Below, piece by piece: positions 22,764 through 29,655 of a stretch of DNA of 36,512 nt (positions within the stretch are counted from its first letter, which is position 1; every line of letters starts with the position of its first letter). A program made the position numbers and the translations under genes. Below the pieces are notes generated by a model, which saw nothing but the letters and a program-made list of their open reading frames with translations, was not told the origin of the DNA and ran no database searches. The DNA is from Bacteroidales bacterium (lineage in GTDB: Bacteria; Bacteroidota; Bacteroidia; Bacteroidales; WCHB1-69): assembly GCA_024686335.1 (NCBI GenBank), contig JAILCI010000030.1:1-36512 (forward strand), read 5' to 3'.

Positions 22764-23543
22764 TTAGATAATGAATTTTTCTTTCAGCTTGCTGATGATG
22801 ATGCCCACAGCTTCTTCCGCATCCACTTCATAGACTTGGCCGGGAGATTTCTGCGGTTTGGTGAAGGATTTCTTCACGCGGGTCGGGGAACCCTTGAGAC
22901 CCAAACGGTTGGGATCCACGTCGATCTTGTCGGCAGTCCAAATCTCCACCTCCTTGTCAAAAGCCTCCATGATGCCCTTCACGCGCATGTAGCGGGGCTG
23001 GTTGGCGGTGGCGAGGACGGTGAGGACGCAAGGTGTGGGAACCTCGAGAATCTGATAACCCTCTTCGGTCTCTTTCTTCACGGTGCAAAGGCCGTTGTTG
23101 TATTTGAGATCCACGGTGTAGGAGACCTGCGGAAGTCCCAGATGCTCAGCCATTTCTGGAGCCACCTGTGCAGTGTCACCATCAATAGCCTGACGACCGG
23201 CAATGATCAGGTCGTAGTCGAGGGTCTTGATGGCACCGGCCAAAGCGTAGGAGGTGGCCAGAGTGTCGGCACCGGCGAACTTACGGTCGGTAAGCAGGAT
23301 GGCACGGTCGGCACCCATGGCGAAGGCCTCACGGAGGATGGCGTCGGCTTGCGGGGGACCCATGGTGATGACGGTGACGTTTGCACCGTACTGGTCTTTC
23401 AGACGGAGAGCCATCTCAAGGCCGCCCTTGTCATCGGGATTCATGATGCTGGGCACACCGTCGCGAATCAATGTCCCAGTCTCGGGATTGATCTTAATTT
23501 CGTTCGTGTTAGGAACTTGTTTGATACAAACTACAATGTTCAT
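22764..23543 (-). CDS. etfB: Electron transfer flavoprotein beta subunit
   Basis: 259 residues. Motifs: MNIVVCIKQVPNTNEIKINP at the start, GVPSIMNPDDKGGLEMALRLKD, the nucleotide-binding GADRAILLTDR with ADTLATSYALAGAIK, AGRQAIDGDTAQVAPEMAEHLGLP and the C-terminal recognition-loop region. The stretch LGLKGSPTRVKKSF is of the type I recall from clostridial EtfB partners of butyryl-CoA dehydrogenase, unlike the PPxRxAG of mitochondrial EtfB. Together with etfA it forms the flavin heterodimer. A clear -7 box lies 58 nt upstream. Confidence 0.96.
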   Translation of the reverse strand: MNIVVCIKQVPNTNEIKINPETGTLIRDGVPSIMNPDDKGGLEMALRLKDQYGANVTVITMGPPQADAILREAFAMGADRAILLTDRKFAGADTLATSYALAGAIKTLDYDLIIAGRQAIDGDTAQVAPEMAEHLGLPQVSYTVDLKYNNGLCTVKKETEEGYQILEVPTPCVLTVLATANQPRYMRVKGIMEAFDKEVEIWTADKIDVDPNRLGLKGSPTRVKKSFTKPQKSPGQVYEVDAEEAVGIIISKLKEKFII

Positions 23544-23600
23544 ACTTAAGTTATTTTATTACGATTTTCAGATAATTCAAAAAATATAAAAACAAGGCGG

Positions 23601-23608
23601 CAAATATA
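23601..23608 (-). promoter_or_regulatory. -7 box (TATATTTG, then CCGCC) for etfBA
   Basis: A perfect TAnnTTTG match on the minus strand, 57 nt before the etfB ATG. Confidence 0.65.
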
Positions 23609-23702
23609 TGAAATTTTAGGATATGAACAACGGGGAAAATTGCAGACAAACCCATCCCTATTTTTCATCCGAACCCCTTGAGGCGGCATGTCATACAATC
23701 CA

Positions 23703-23739
23703 TAAAAAAAGAGTTCTGCAACATCGCACAGAACTCTTT
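23703..23739 (-). terminator. Intrinsic terminator of the sigma / OMP / lipoprotein operon
   Basis: AAAGAGTTCTG (23708-23718) and CAGAACTCTTT (23729-23739) form a perfect 11-bp stem. On the minus strand it ends in a run of seven T. Confidence 0.85.
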
Positions 23740-23763
23740 ATACGCCTTAAGCGGAAGATTTCT

Positions 23764-24693
23764 TTAGAACCAAGGGAAAAACCAGTCTAAAAAGGAACCC
23801 TCCTCTATGTGTCCGTCCATGTTCTGCGGTTCGGGCAAGGTCCAGTCCTCCTCCACATCATGCATGATAATGGTGGCATTTTGCTTCCCTCCTTTCGTGT
23901 AGAAGAGGGCTTTCAGATTCTCCTCCGCCACACAATTCTCGGGAACCGTGTCCCAGTCCGCGATGATCTTCAGCGTCAAATCCCCGGAAGCCCACAGGTT
24001 ATGGATGTCCATGCCTTTGAAATCCCGTATCTGGGCATCTTTGACCGTGAACGACTGACAGTAATAGGTCTCTTTGTCATGGTCTCTCTTCGCCAAAAAG
24101 TGGTAGGCGCCCTCCCCTGCCAGCGTGAAATCCTGTCCTGTCAGCGAGGCAGGCACGGAATTGTCGGAAAATGTAAGTTCCAACATGGTGAACCACGGGA
24201 AATAGTCGGGGTGCTCTGCCCACATGGGCTGCGCATGGATGGCCCAGGTGTTGCTTCCGTTCAATCTGGATAACGACATGCTGCATGAGTGCAAATAGGT
24301 GGTATGGAATGGAGTGCTCGAATAGGCCATGGTGTCCCAACCGATCTGCCAACTGACATTGGGGCGATTCAGCGTGTAGTCGCCATGGGTGTTGATACCG
24401 AAAATTCTGCGCCCGTTCAAATAGAAAAACCACCTGTTATCTGGACGTTCTTGAATCTCATAATTCGGGAAATAGAGATTCTTGATGCTGTCTTTCTGAT
24501 CATCCGGAGCGTTCAGCCATGTATTGAACTTGAATGCCACATCGGGACAGCGCATGAGCACCTCTTCGGTGGCATCCAGCCAATAGGCGGCGGCAGAAGC
24601 GCCCTTGCCATTCTTCTGATCATTTTTCTCCACCGTACAACCACATAGTAACACGGTGATTGCCAATATGATGATAAACTGTATTCTTTTCAT
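23764..24693 (-). CDS. Lipoprotein of unknown function
   Basis: 309 residues. A clean lipoprotein signal ends at LLCGC (Cys19). The mature part is rich in Trp, Tyr and Phe with alternating strand-like patterns (WFFYLNGRRIFGINTHGDYTL, NVSWQIGWDTM, LTLKIIADWDTVPENC), suggesting a beta-sheet surface or outer-membrane-anchored protein; no family is recognised. It ends in the aromatic SFLDWFFPWF. It lies 24 nt after the anti-sigma/OMP-like gene and before a strong terminator, so it is the last member of the ECF sigma operon. Confidence 0.82.
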   Translation of the reverse strand: MKRIQFIIILAITVLLCGCTVEKNDQKNGKGASAAAYWLDATEEVLMRCPDVAFKFNTWLNAPDDQKDSIKNLYFPNYEIQERPDNRWFFYLNGRRIFGINTHGDYTLNRPNVSWQIGWDTMAYSSTPFHTTYLHSCSMSLSRLNGSNTWAIHAQPMWAEHPDYFPWFTMLELTFSDNSVPASLTGQDFTLAGEGAYHFLAKRDHDKETYYCQSFTVKDAQIRDFKGMDIHNLWASGDLTLKIIADWDTVPENCVAEENLKALFYTKGGKQNATIIMHDVEEDWTLPEPQNMDGHIEEGSFLDWFFPWF

Positions 24694-24717
24694 GATAGCT
24701 CAATTTTTCTGTTGTTA

Positions 24718-25413
24718 TTATTTGGCGTTGAAACGGAACCCCAAACCGGCATTCACGTAACCTCCTTTGTATCCACAACCCAACTCGGCAAAACCAAACC
24801 ACCGCTGGTTTCCGGCTGTGAAGCCCAAAAGAGTGAGTTGAAATGCCAGATGATTGTTGTGGGCTTTGTAGTCTGGGTAGCTTTCGCTGTATTCAAAGGC
24901 AATTCCGCAGGCTATGCCGCTGTACATGGCGAAATGCTCCCCGTACAGGGACGAAAACCGAACTGCCGGCATGATGGAGATGAAGTGGTCTCGGTACTTG
25001 CCCACCTTTTGGTCCGTGTAGACGTCTTTGAAAGAACCGAAAAAGCCGCAATAGCTCACATCGCCGCCTACCCACAGCCATTTCAGCACGCGGAAGCGGT
25101 AGCCCAAGGTGATGGGACACGTGGTATAGATATTCCCGATATGGTATTGGTTCTGCAGCCATACCTCCGGATAGTAGTTGGGCTCAGTCCCTGCCCTGTT
25201 CCTGAAATAGTTGACCCTGGCGGGATCGCCCACCCCAAGGGTGAACTCGTGCCGTTTGAACTGTGTTTTCCAACTTTGGTCTTTGGGCGAAGAAGTCACC
25301 GTCTCTGTTTTGTCTGGGGCTTGATAGCCCATCGTGTCAACCTGTGCCGGCGCAGCGGTGTCCATCGCCAAAACCATCAAGGCTGCCAGTCCGATATTTT
25401 TGATGCTGTCCAT
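24718..25413 (-). other. Possible internal start giving an independent outer membrane protein
   Basis: If translation begins at the ATG at 25411-25413, the product is a 231-residue protein with a signal peptide (h-region IGLAALMVLAM, cleavage after APA before QVDTMG) and an OMP-like body. The sequence before this ATG is A/T-rich (ATAATTATTCAAAT), as usual for Bacteroidota starts, and a TAA occurs there in another frame. The fused reading and the internal start may both be used; sequence alone does not decide. Confidence 0.5.
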
Positions 25414-26016
25414 ATTTGAATAATTATCGTGTTCATCATGAAAGACGATGTTCTCATCAAAGGTGACAGGTGTAGAGGAAAAATCTTGGGTCGTCAGGGG
25501 GTTGCTCCCTACCTGGTCAGCCTGTCCTGCAGGGACGTTGTGCCGCTTCTCGGCGAAGGTACTGGCGTTTGGCTCGACGGATGCCGGAGAGGCGGCAGGT
25601 CTCTTTCCTATTGCCGAATTGGTGTTTTGTCTGACAGGCACTGTGGGCGTGGCGACGGGCGTCGCGACCACAGGGTTGTTGTTCGTCTCTGCCATTTGTG
25701 GAGACGCATCAGGGATGGTCTCCACGGTGTCGCAAGTCGTGACGGCCTGTTGCTCCATTGGGGACGGCGTCTTGGCCGAGGAGGGACGCAGCACTTGCCA
25801 GGCGATGACACCCCCGATCAGACCGACGGCCGCCATGACGAGGAAGAGAGCCTTGCGCGTCGCGACGGATGCGCCCAATTTGGAAAAAGTGTCGGATGGG
25901 GGTGGAAAAACCGCTCCCCCAGCCTTGGAGGACTCCATTCCATAGTCCGACAACATCGAGCGGTAGAAGCGGTCGAGCTGGCGGGTATTGCTCTTGATTA
26001 TTTTTCGTAAAAACAT
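24718..26016 (-). CDS. Anti-sigma-like membrane protein fused to a beta-barrel-like outer membrane domain
   Basis: 432 residues in one frame, in two distinct parts. Residues 1-54 are a short cytoplasmic segment (FYRSMLSDYGMESS, VFPPPSDTFSKLG) like those of Bacteroidota anti-sigma proteins, followed by a membrane helix (about 55-76) and a Pro/Thr/Ala-rich exported stretch. At Met202 (ATG 25411-25413) a second sequence begins, MDSIKNIGLAALMVLAM then DTAAPAQ, a typical cleavable signal peptide, and leads into about 200 residues of beta-strand and aromatic pattern ending GYVNAGLGFRFNAK, an outer membrane protein-like C terminus. It starts 3 nt after the ECF sigma stop. See also the separate internal-start entry. 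Sigma binding is inferred from context. Confidence 0.8.
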   Translation of the reverse strand: MFLRKIIKSNTRQLDRFYRSMLSDYGMESSKAGGAVFPPPSDTFSKLGASVATRKALFLVMAAVGLIGGVIAWQVLRPSSAKTPSPMEQQAVTTCDTVETIPDASPQMAETNNNPVVATPVATPTVPVRQNTNSAIGKRPAASPASVEPNASTFAEKRHNVPAGQADQVGSNPLTTQDFSSTPVTFDENIVFHDEHDNYSNMDSIKNIGLAALMVLAMDTAAPAQVDTMGYQAPDKTETVTSSPKDQSWKTQFKRHEFTLGVGDPARVNYFRNRAGTEPNYYPEVWLQNQYHIGNIYTTCPITLGYRFRVLKWLWVGGDVSYCGFFGSFKDVYTDQKVGKYRDHFISIMPAVRFSSLYGEHFAMYSGIACGIAFEYSESYPDYKAHNNHLAFQLTLLGFTAGNQRWFGFAELGCGYKGGYVNAGLGFRFNAK

Positions 26017-26019
26017 TGT

Positions 26020-26541
26020 CTAATCCTTTCTTTTTGTTTTCATCACTTCGTGTTTGTCGGCAAGCATCTTGCCCAACCGTGCGCGCGCCCGGTGGTGTAA
26101 CTGCTTGGAATAATCGACGGAGATGCCCAGCAAGGTCGCGATGCGCTTGTGGGAATAACCCTCTATGGCGTAAAGGTTGAACACCGTGCGCTGCAACTCG
26201 GGAAGCTGCCGGATGGTCTCCGCAAGCTCATCCGCCGTAATGTCCTTCACGCCCAGGGCGACATCTTCCGCCTCCTCATCCTCGGCGAGTTCTACCGGAA
26301 GAGGAACGAAATTCGGCTGCTGGCGCAAATAGTCTATGCATTGGTTCACCGCGATGCGCTTCAGCCAAGCGTCAAAATTGAAGACAGCCCTAATCGTATG
26401 GAACTTTTCCATCGCCTTGAGAAAGATGTCATGGGCAAGATCCTCCGCAACGGACTGGTCACCCACATAGAGGTAACAAAGCCCGATGATGCGGCCGAGG
26501 TTGCGTCGGTACTGGTTCTCCCAAAACGATTCGTTATCCAT
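26020..26541 (-). CDS. ECF-type RNA polymerase sigma factor
   Basis: 173 residues. Region 2 (about 10-80) has SVAEDLAHDIFLKAMEKFH and FDAWLKRIAVNQCIDYLRQQ; region 4 (about 105-165) has LPELQRTVFNLYAIEGYSHKRIATLLGISVDYSKQLHHRARARL with the helix-turn-helix. The tail is very basic (KHEVMKTKRKD). The linker is acidic. It is the first gene of an operon with the anti-sigma/OMP-like gene (3-nt gap) and a lipoprotein gene, a common Bacteroidota pattern in which the sigma factor is held by the downstream membrane protein. The upstream gap shows no TAnnTTTG box, so it may use its own ECF promoter. Confidence 0.93.
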   Translation of the reverse strand: MDNESFWENQYRRNLGRIIGLCYLYVGDQSVAEDLAHDIFLKAMEKFHTIRAVFNFDAWLKRIAVNQCIDYLRQQPNFVPLPVELAEDEEAEDVALGVKDITADELAETIRQLPELQRTVFNLYAIEGYSHKRIATLLGISVDYSKQLHHRARARLGKMLADKHEVMKTKRKD

Positions 26542-26631
26542 CTTTATATTGCTATGGTGTGCGAAAATTCATTATTGTAAGACGAGAAAAAGCGAAAAGG
26601 TGACAGGTGTGGAACGTTTTTTCCCCGTCAT

Positions 26632-26669
26632 AAACGAAAACAGGGGCAAACCATAAAGGTCGCCCCTGT
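26632..26669 (-). terminator. Intrinsic terminator of the acyl-CoA dehydrogenase gene
   Basis: ACAGGGGC (26640-26647) pairs with GCCCCTGT (26662-26669). On the minus strand the stem is followed by TTTCGTTT, 27 nt after the stop codon. Confidence 0.75.
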
Positions 26670-26695
26670 ATCCCATAAGCCGTAAGTAGCGTCTT

Positions 26696-27835
26696 CTATT
26701 TGAAGAGGTTGCCGGCGATGACCATGCGTTGCACTTCGGAGGTGCCTTCGTAGATCTCGGTGATCTTGGCATCGCGCATCATGCGCTCCACCGGGTACTC
26801 GCGGGTGTAGCCGTATCCACCGTGGAACTGCACGGCCTTGGTCGTGACCTCCATGGCGGTCTCGGCGGCGAACAGCTTGCAGCGGGCGGCCTCGACGGCG
26901 TAGGGCTTGTGCATATCCTTGTTGTAGGAAGCCTCGCGCACCAACAGACGGGCGGCCTGGATCTTAGCGTCCAGGTTGGCCAGCTGGAACTGCGTGTTCT
27001 GGAAGGCGGCGATGGGGCGACCAAACTGCTTGCGCTCCTTGACATACTTGACGGTCTCATCCAAGGCGCCCTGGGCAATGCCGAGAGCCTGTGCGGCGAT
27101 ACCGATACGGCCGCCGTTCAGCGTGTTCATGGCGATCTTGAAGCCCTTGCCTTGTTCGCCGAGGAGATTCTCCTTCGGGATGCGGCAGTTTTCAAAAATC
27201 AGCTCGCAGGTGGCGGAGCCGCGGATGCCCATCTTCTTCTCCTTCTTGCCAATGGAGAAACCAGGAGTGCCCTTCTCCACGATGAAGGCGGAGATGCCCT
27301 TGGTGCCCAACTCCTTGTTGGTCATGGCCATCACCACATACACGTGCGCATATCCGGCATTCGTGATGAAGATCTTGGTGCCGTTGAGCACCCACTCGTC
27401 ACCGTCCAGGACGGCCGTGGTCTGCTGCATGGCAGCATCGGTTCCGGCATTGGGCTCGGTCAGACCGAAGGCGCCGATCCATTCACCGGAGGCCAATTTG
27501 GGTACATATTTCTGCTTCTGTTCTTCTGTTCCGTATTCGAGTATCGGGTTGATACAGAGTGAGGTGTGTGCTGACACGATGACGCCGGTGGTGGCGCATA
27601 CGCGGGAGAGCTCCTCCACGGCCATCGAATACATCTGGTTGGTGCCGCCCTGACCACCGTATTCCACCGGCACGGGGATGCCCATGATGCCTATCTTGGC
27701 CATTTTCTCGACCGTCTCCATCGGGAAACGCTCCTGCTCATCCACTTCAGCGGCGAGCGGCTTGACCTCGTTCTCCGCAAACTCGCGGATCATTTGTAAG
27801 AAGAGTTCTTCTCTTTTTGAAAAACCAAAATCCAT
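26696..27835 (-). CDS. Short-chain (butyryl-type) acyl-CoA dehydrogenase
   Basis: 379 residues, the usual length. It oxidises short acyl-CoA to enoyl-CoA, or works in reverse to form butyryl-CoA, using FAD and EtfAB. Motifs: LTEPNAGTDAAMQQT, WVLNGTKIFITNAGYA, KMGIRGSATCELIFENCRIP, the FAD-binding RKQFGRPIAAFQNTQFQLA, QFHGGYGYTREYPVERMMRDAKI and TEIYEGTSEVQR, whose YEGT holds the catalytic Glu. The substrate call rests on overall resemblance to butyryl-CoA dehydrogenases. It lies downstream of the CoA-transferase B gene (122-nt gap) and upstream of the ECF operon, on the same strand as etfBA. Confidence 0.95.
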   Translation of the reverse strand: MDFGFSKREELFLQMIREFAENEVKPLAAEVDEQERFPMETVEKMAKIGIMGIPVPVEYGGQGGTNQMYSMAVEELSRVCATTGVIVSAHTSLCINPILEYGTEEQKQKYVPKLASGEWIGAFGLTEPNAGTDAAMQQTTAVLDGDEWVLNGTKIFITNAGYAHVYVVMAMTNKELGTKGISAFIVEKGTPGFSIGKKEKKMGIRGSATCELIFENCRIPKENLLGEQGKGFKIAMNTLNGGRIGIAAQALGIAQGALDETVKYVKERKQFGRPIAAFQNTQFQLANLDAKIQAARLLVREASYNKDMHKPYAVEAARCKLFAAETAMEVTTKAVQFHGGYGYTREYPVERMMRDAKITEIYEGTSEVQRMVIAGNLFK

Positions 27836-27873
27836 TTTATCGTAAGTTTTTGTTATTAATTCGTTCTGTCCTG

Positions 27874-27918
27874 CCCCACACTGCGCTTCGCTTGAGTGGG
27901 GTTACTTGCACTTCGTGC
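27874..27918. repeat. Palindromic intergenic element downstream of the CoA-transferase gene
   Basis: CCCCAC (27874-27879) and GTGGGG (27896-27901) enclose a segment with CGCTTCGCTTG; a second small hairpin GCAC-TTC-GTGC follows at 27908-27918. On the minus strand the core reads AAGCGAAGCG. A related core occurs in the leader of the same gene. Confidence 0.6.
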
Positions 27919-27957
27919 GTTTTGCCCCTCCGGGACTGCTCAAGGATTAACTGCTAA

Positions 27958-28620
27958 CTATTCAATCTCCATCTTTTTCAAGTCCGGGGAGATGATGAGC
28001 GTTGCTTCTGTGGCGGCCTGCACATCCTCGACGGTGAACTCCGGGTTGATTTCCTTGAGCACGATGCCTTTGTCGGTGACTTCCATCACCCCCATCTCGG
28101 TGACGATCAGGTTGACCTGGCCCTTGGCCGTCAGCGGGAGGGTGCATTTGTGGAGAATCTTGGGATTGCCTTTCTGGGTATGCTCCATGGCGAGAATCAC
28201 CTTGCGGGCGCCCACGAGGAGGTCCATGGCGCCGCCCATGCCGGGGGTCAGCTTGCCAGGAATCATCCAGTTGGCGAGGTCGCCCTGCTCATCCACCTGC
28301 ATGGCACCGAGGACCGTCACATCGACGTGACCGCCGCGGATGATGCTGAAAGAGTCGGCGGAGCTGAAGGATACGGCACCGGGCTGCGCGGTGATGTAGC
28401 CGCCGCCGGAGTTCACCAGGTTGTCGTCCTCCTGACCCTCGGCGGGTGTCGGGCCCATACCGAGCAGACCGTTCTCCGATTGCAGGATAACGTTCACATC
28501 TTTAGGAAGATAATTCGGAACCATGGTCGGCAGACCGATTCCCAAATTCACCACATCGCCGTCTTTGAGCTCTTTGGCCACTCTCTTGGCGATAATCTCT
28601 CTCATTTGATTTTTGTCCAT
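27958..28620 (-). CDS. CoA-transferase subunit B (3-oxoacid / acetoacetate type)
   Basis: 220 residues from MDKNQMREII. An upstream ATG at 28689 would add 23 residues encoded by a palindromic repeat and is rejected. The family I CoA-transferase beta subunit is clear: VNLGIGLPTMVPNYLP, the catalytic Glu in LQSENGLLGMGP, NSGGGYITAQPGAVSFSSADSF, RGGHVDVTVLGAMQVDEQGDLANW, IPGKLTPGMGGAMDLL and NLIVTEMGVMEV. It swaps CoA between acetate, butyrate or acetoacetate, but only together with an alpha subunit, and no alpha gene is in this window. Context (acyl-CoA dehydrogenase, etf) suggests short-chain fatty acid or amino-acid fermentation. Confidence 0.93.
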   Translation of the reverse strand: MDKNQMREIIAKRVAKELKDGDVVNLGIGLPTMVPNYLPKDVNVILQSENGLLGMGPTPAEGQEDDNLVNSGGGYITAQPGAVSFSSADSFSIIRGGHVDVTVLGAMQVDEQGDLANWMIPGKLTPGMGGAMDLLVGARKVILAMEHTQKGNPKILHKCTLPLTAKGQVNLIVTEMGVMEVTDKGIVLKEINPEFTVEDVQAATEATLIISPDLKKMEIE

Positions 28621-28655
28621 ATTGTTTACTTTTTCGTTTGTATTTCCTTTTCGTT

Positions 28656-28707
28656 CACAGGGCTCGCTTCGTTCACCCTGTGTTGACATACTTCGGGCTC
28701 ACAGCCC
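28656..28707. repeat. Palindromic element in the CoA-transferase B leader
   Basis: CACAGGG (28656-28662) pairs with CCCTGTG (28676-28682) around a GCTTCG-containing loop, and GGGCT (28695-28699) with AGCCC (28703-28707) forms a second tight hairpin. Both lie between the -7 box and the ATG, so they would be in the mRNA leader. Confidence 0.6.
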
Positions 28708-28723
28708 TCTTTAAATCAACCCG

Positions 28724-28731
28724 CAAAAATA
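28724..28731 (-). promoter_or_regulatory. -7 box (TATTTTTG, then CGG) for the CoA-transferase B gene
   Basis: A perfect TAnnTTTG match on the minus strand. It implies a leader of about 95 nt containing two hairpins. Confidence 0.55.
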
Positions 28732-28857
28732 CAAAAAATTATTCTCTCTGCACATATCACATTATAATCTTTCACTATCTATATCCATAAAATATTGATA
28801 TAAAACAAGATAAAAAAAAACAATTATTTCGTAATGCAATCTTTTACATCCCTACGC

Positions 28858-29655
28858 TTACCGCAAATCCTTCTTCACGGCCTTGACCTCTTGGAACAAG
28901 GAATTGTAATCCGGCTCATAGCGGGTCGGCACGCGACTGAAAAGCGCCAGAAACTCCACGTTTTTGTGTTTCTCAAAAAGGGTGGACATGGCAAGGCTAT
29001 GCAGATAATAATGATGGTTCAAGGCGCAACTCAGCACTTTCTGGATGGCAGTCTTGTAACCCTTTTCGTCGGTGACAATACCGCTGCGGTTGAGGAACGA
29101 TGGCCCCGCCTCGAACTGCGGCTTGATGAGGAAAACCATCCTGCCGTCGGGTTTCAGGAACGGATCCACATAGGGGATGATGTAGGTCAGCGAAATGAAC
29201 GACACATCCGACACGATAAAGTCGAACTGTTGATGATGCACCTCTTCCGGGGTGAGTTCCCGGAAATCCCGGTTCTCGATGGAGGTCACACGCGGGTCGT
29301 CACGCAACGACTCCACCAACTGCTCGGTGCCCACATCCACGGCGGCCACGTGGGAGGCCCCGTGCTGCAGAGCACAGTCCGTGAAGCCACCGGTTGAGGA
29401 GCCGATGTCCAACACCGACGCCCTTGCAAAGTCGAGCGAGAAATCCTTGACTGCCTTCTCCAACTTCAGTCCGCCCATACTCACATACTTGTTGAAGAGG
29501 TCTATGACCTCCACGTGCATCGTGTCCGTGATGTCCATGGAGGTTTTCGTCACGACGCGCCCGTCCACCATCACCGTCTCGTGCTTGATGGCGGTCTGCG
29601 CTTTCTCCCGGGAGGGGAAGAAGTTGTTGTCGGTAAGGTATTTATCGAGTCTCAT
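28858..29655 (-). CDS. tlyA: TlyA-family rRNA 2'-O-methyltransferase / hemolysin-like (copy 2)
   Basis: 265 residues, the same S4 plus FtsJ-like layout as copy 1: MRLDKYLTDNNFFPSREKAQTAI, FNKYVSMGGLKLEKAV, LDIGSSTGGFTDCALQHGA, IVSDVSFISLTYI, LIKPQFEAGPSFLN. By eye roughly two thirds of residues match copy 1, with divergence in the substrate-side loop (PEEVHHQQ) and the C terminus. All catalytic motifs are kept in both. The ATG (29653-29655) overlaps the ftsK stop as ATGA, so it is translationally coupled to ftsK. No clear terminator follows. Confidence 0.92.
   Translation of the reverse strand: MRLDKYLTDNNFFPSREKAQTAIKHETVMVDGRVVTKTSMDITDTMHVEVIDLFNKYVSMGGLKLEKAVKDFSLDFARASVLDIGSSTGGFTDCALQHGASHVAAVDVGTEQLVESLRDDPRVTSIENRDFRELTPEEVHHQQFDFIVSDVSFISLTYIIPYVDPFLKPDGRMVFLIKPQFEAGPSFLNRSGIVTDEKGYKTAIQKVLSCALNHHYYLHSLAMSTLFEKHKNVEFLALFSRVPTRYEPDYNSLFQEVKAVKKDLR

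Noticed and set aside
21417-23549. A 710-codon open frame on the plus strand
   Set aside because: It lies opposite etfA and etfB, its product is a low-information His/Gly/Asp-rich sequence with no domain, and it is explained by the GC-biased third positions of the real genes.
28621-28689. 23-residue N-terminal extension of the CoA-transferase B subunit
   Set aside because: It is encoded by a palindromic repeat and has no counterpart in the family; homologues start near MDKNQMREII.
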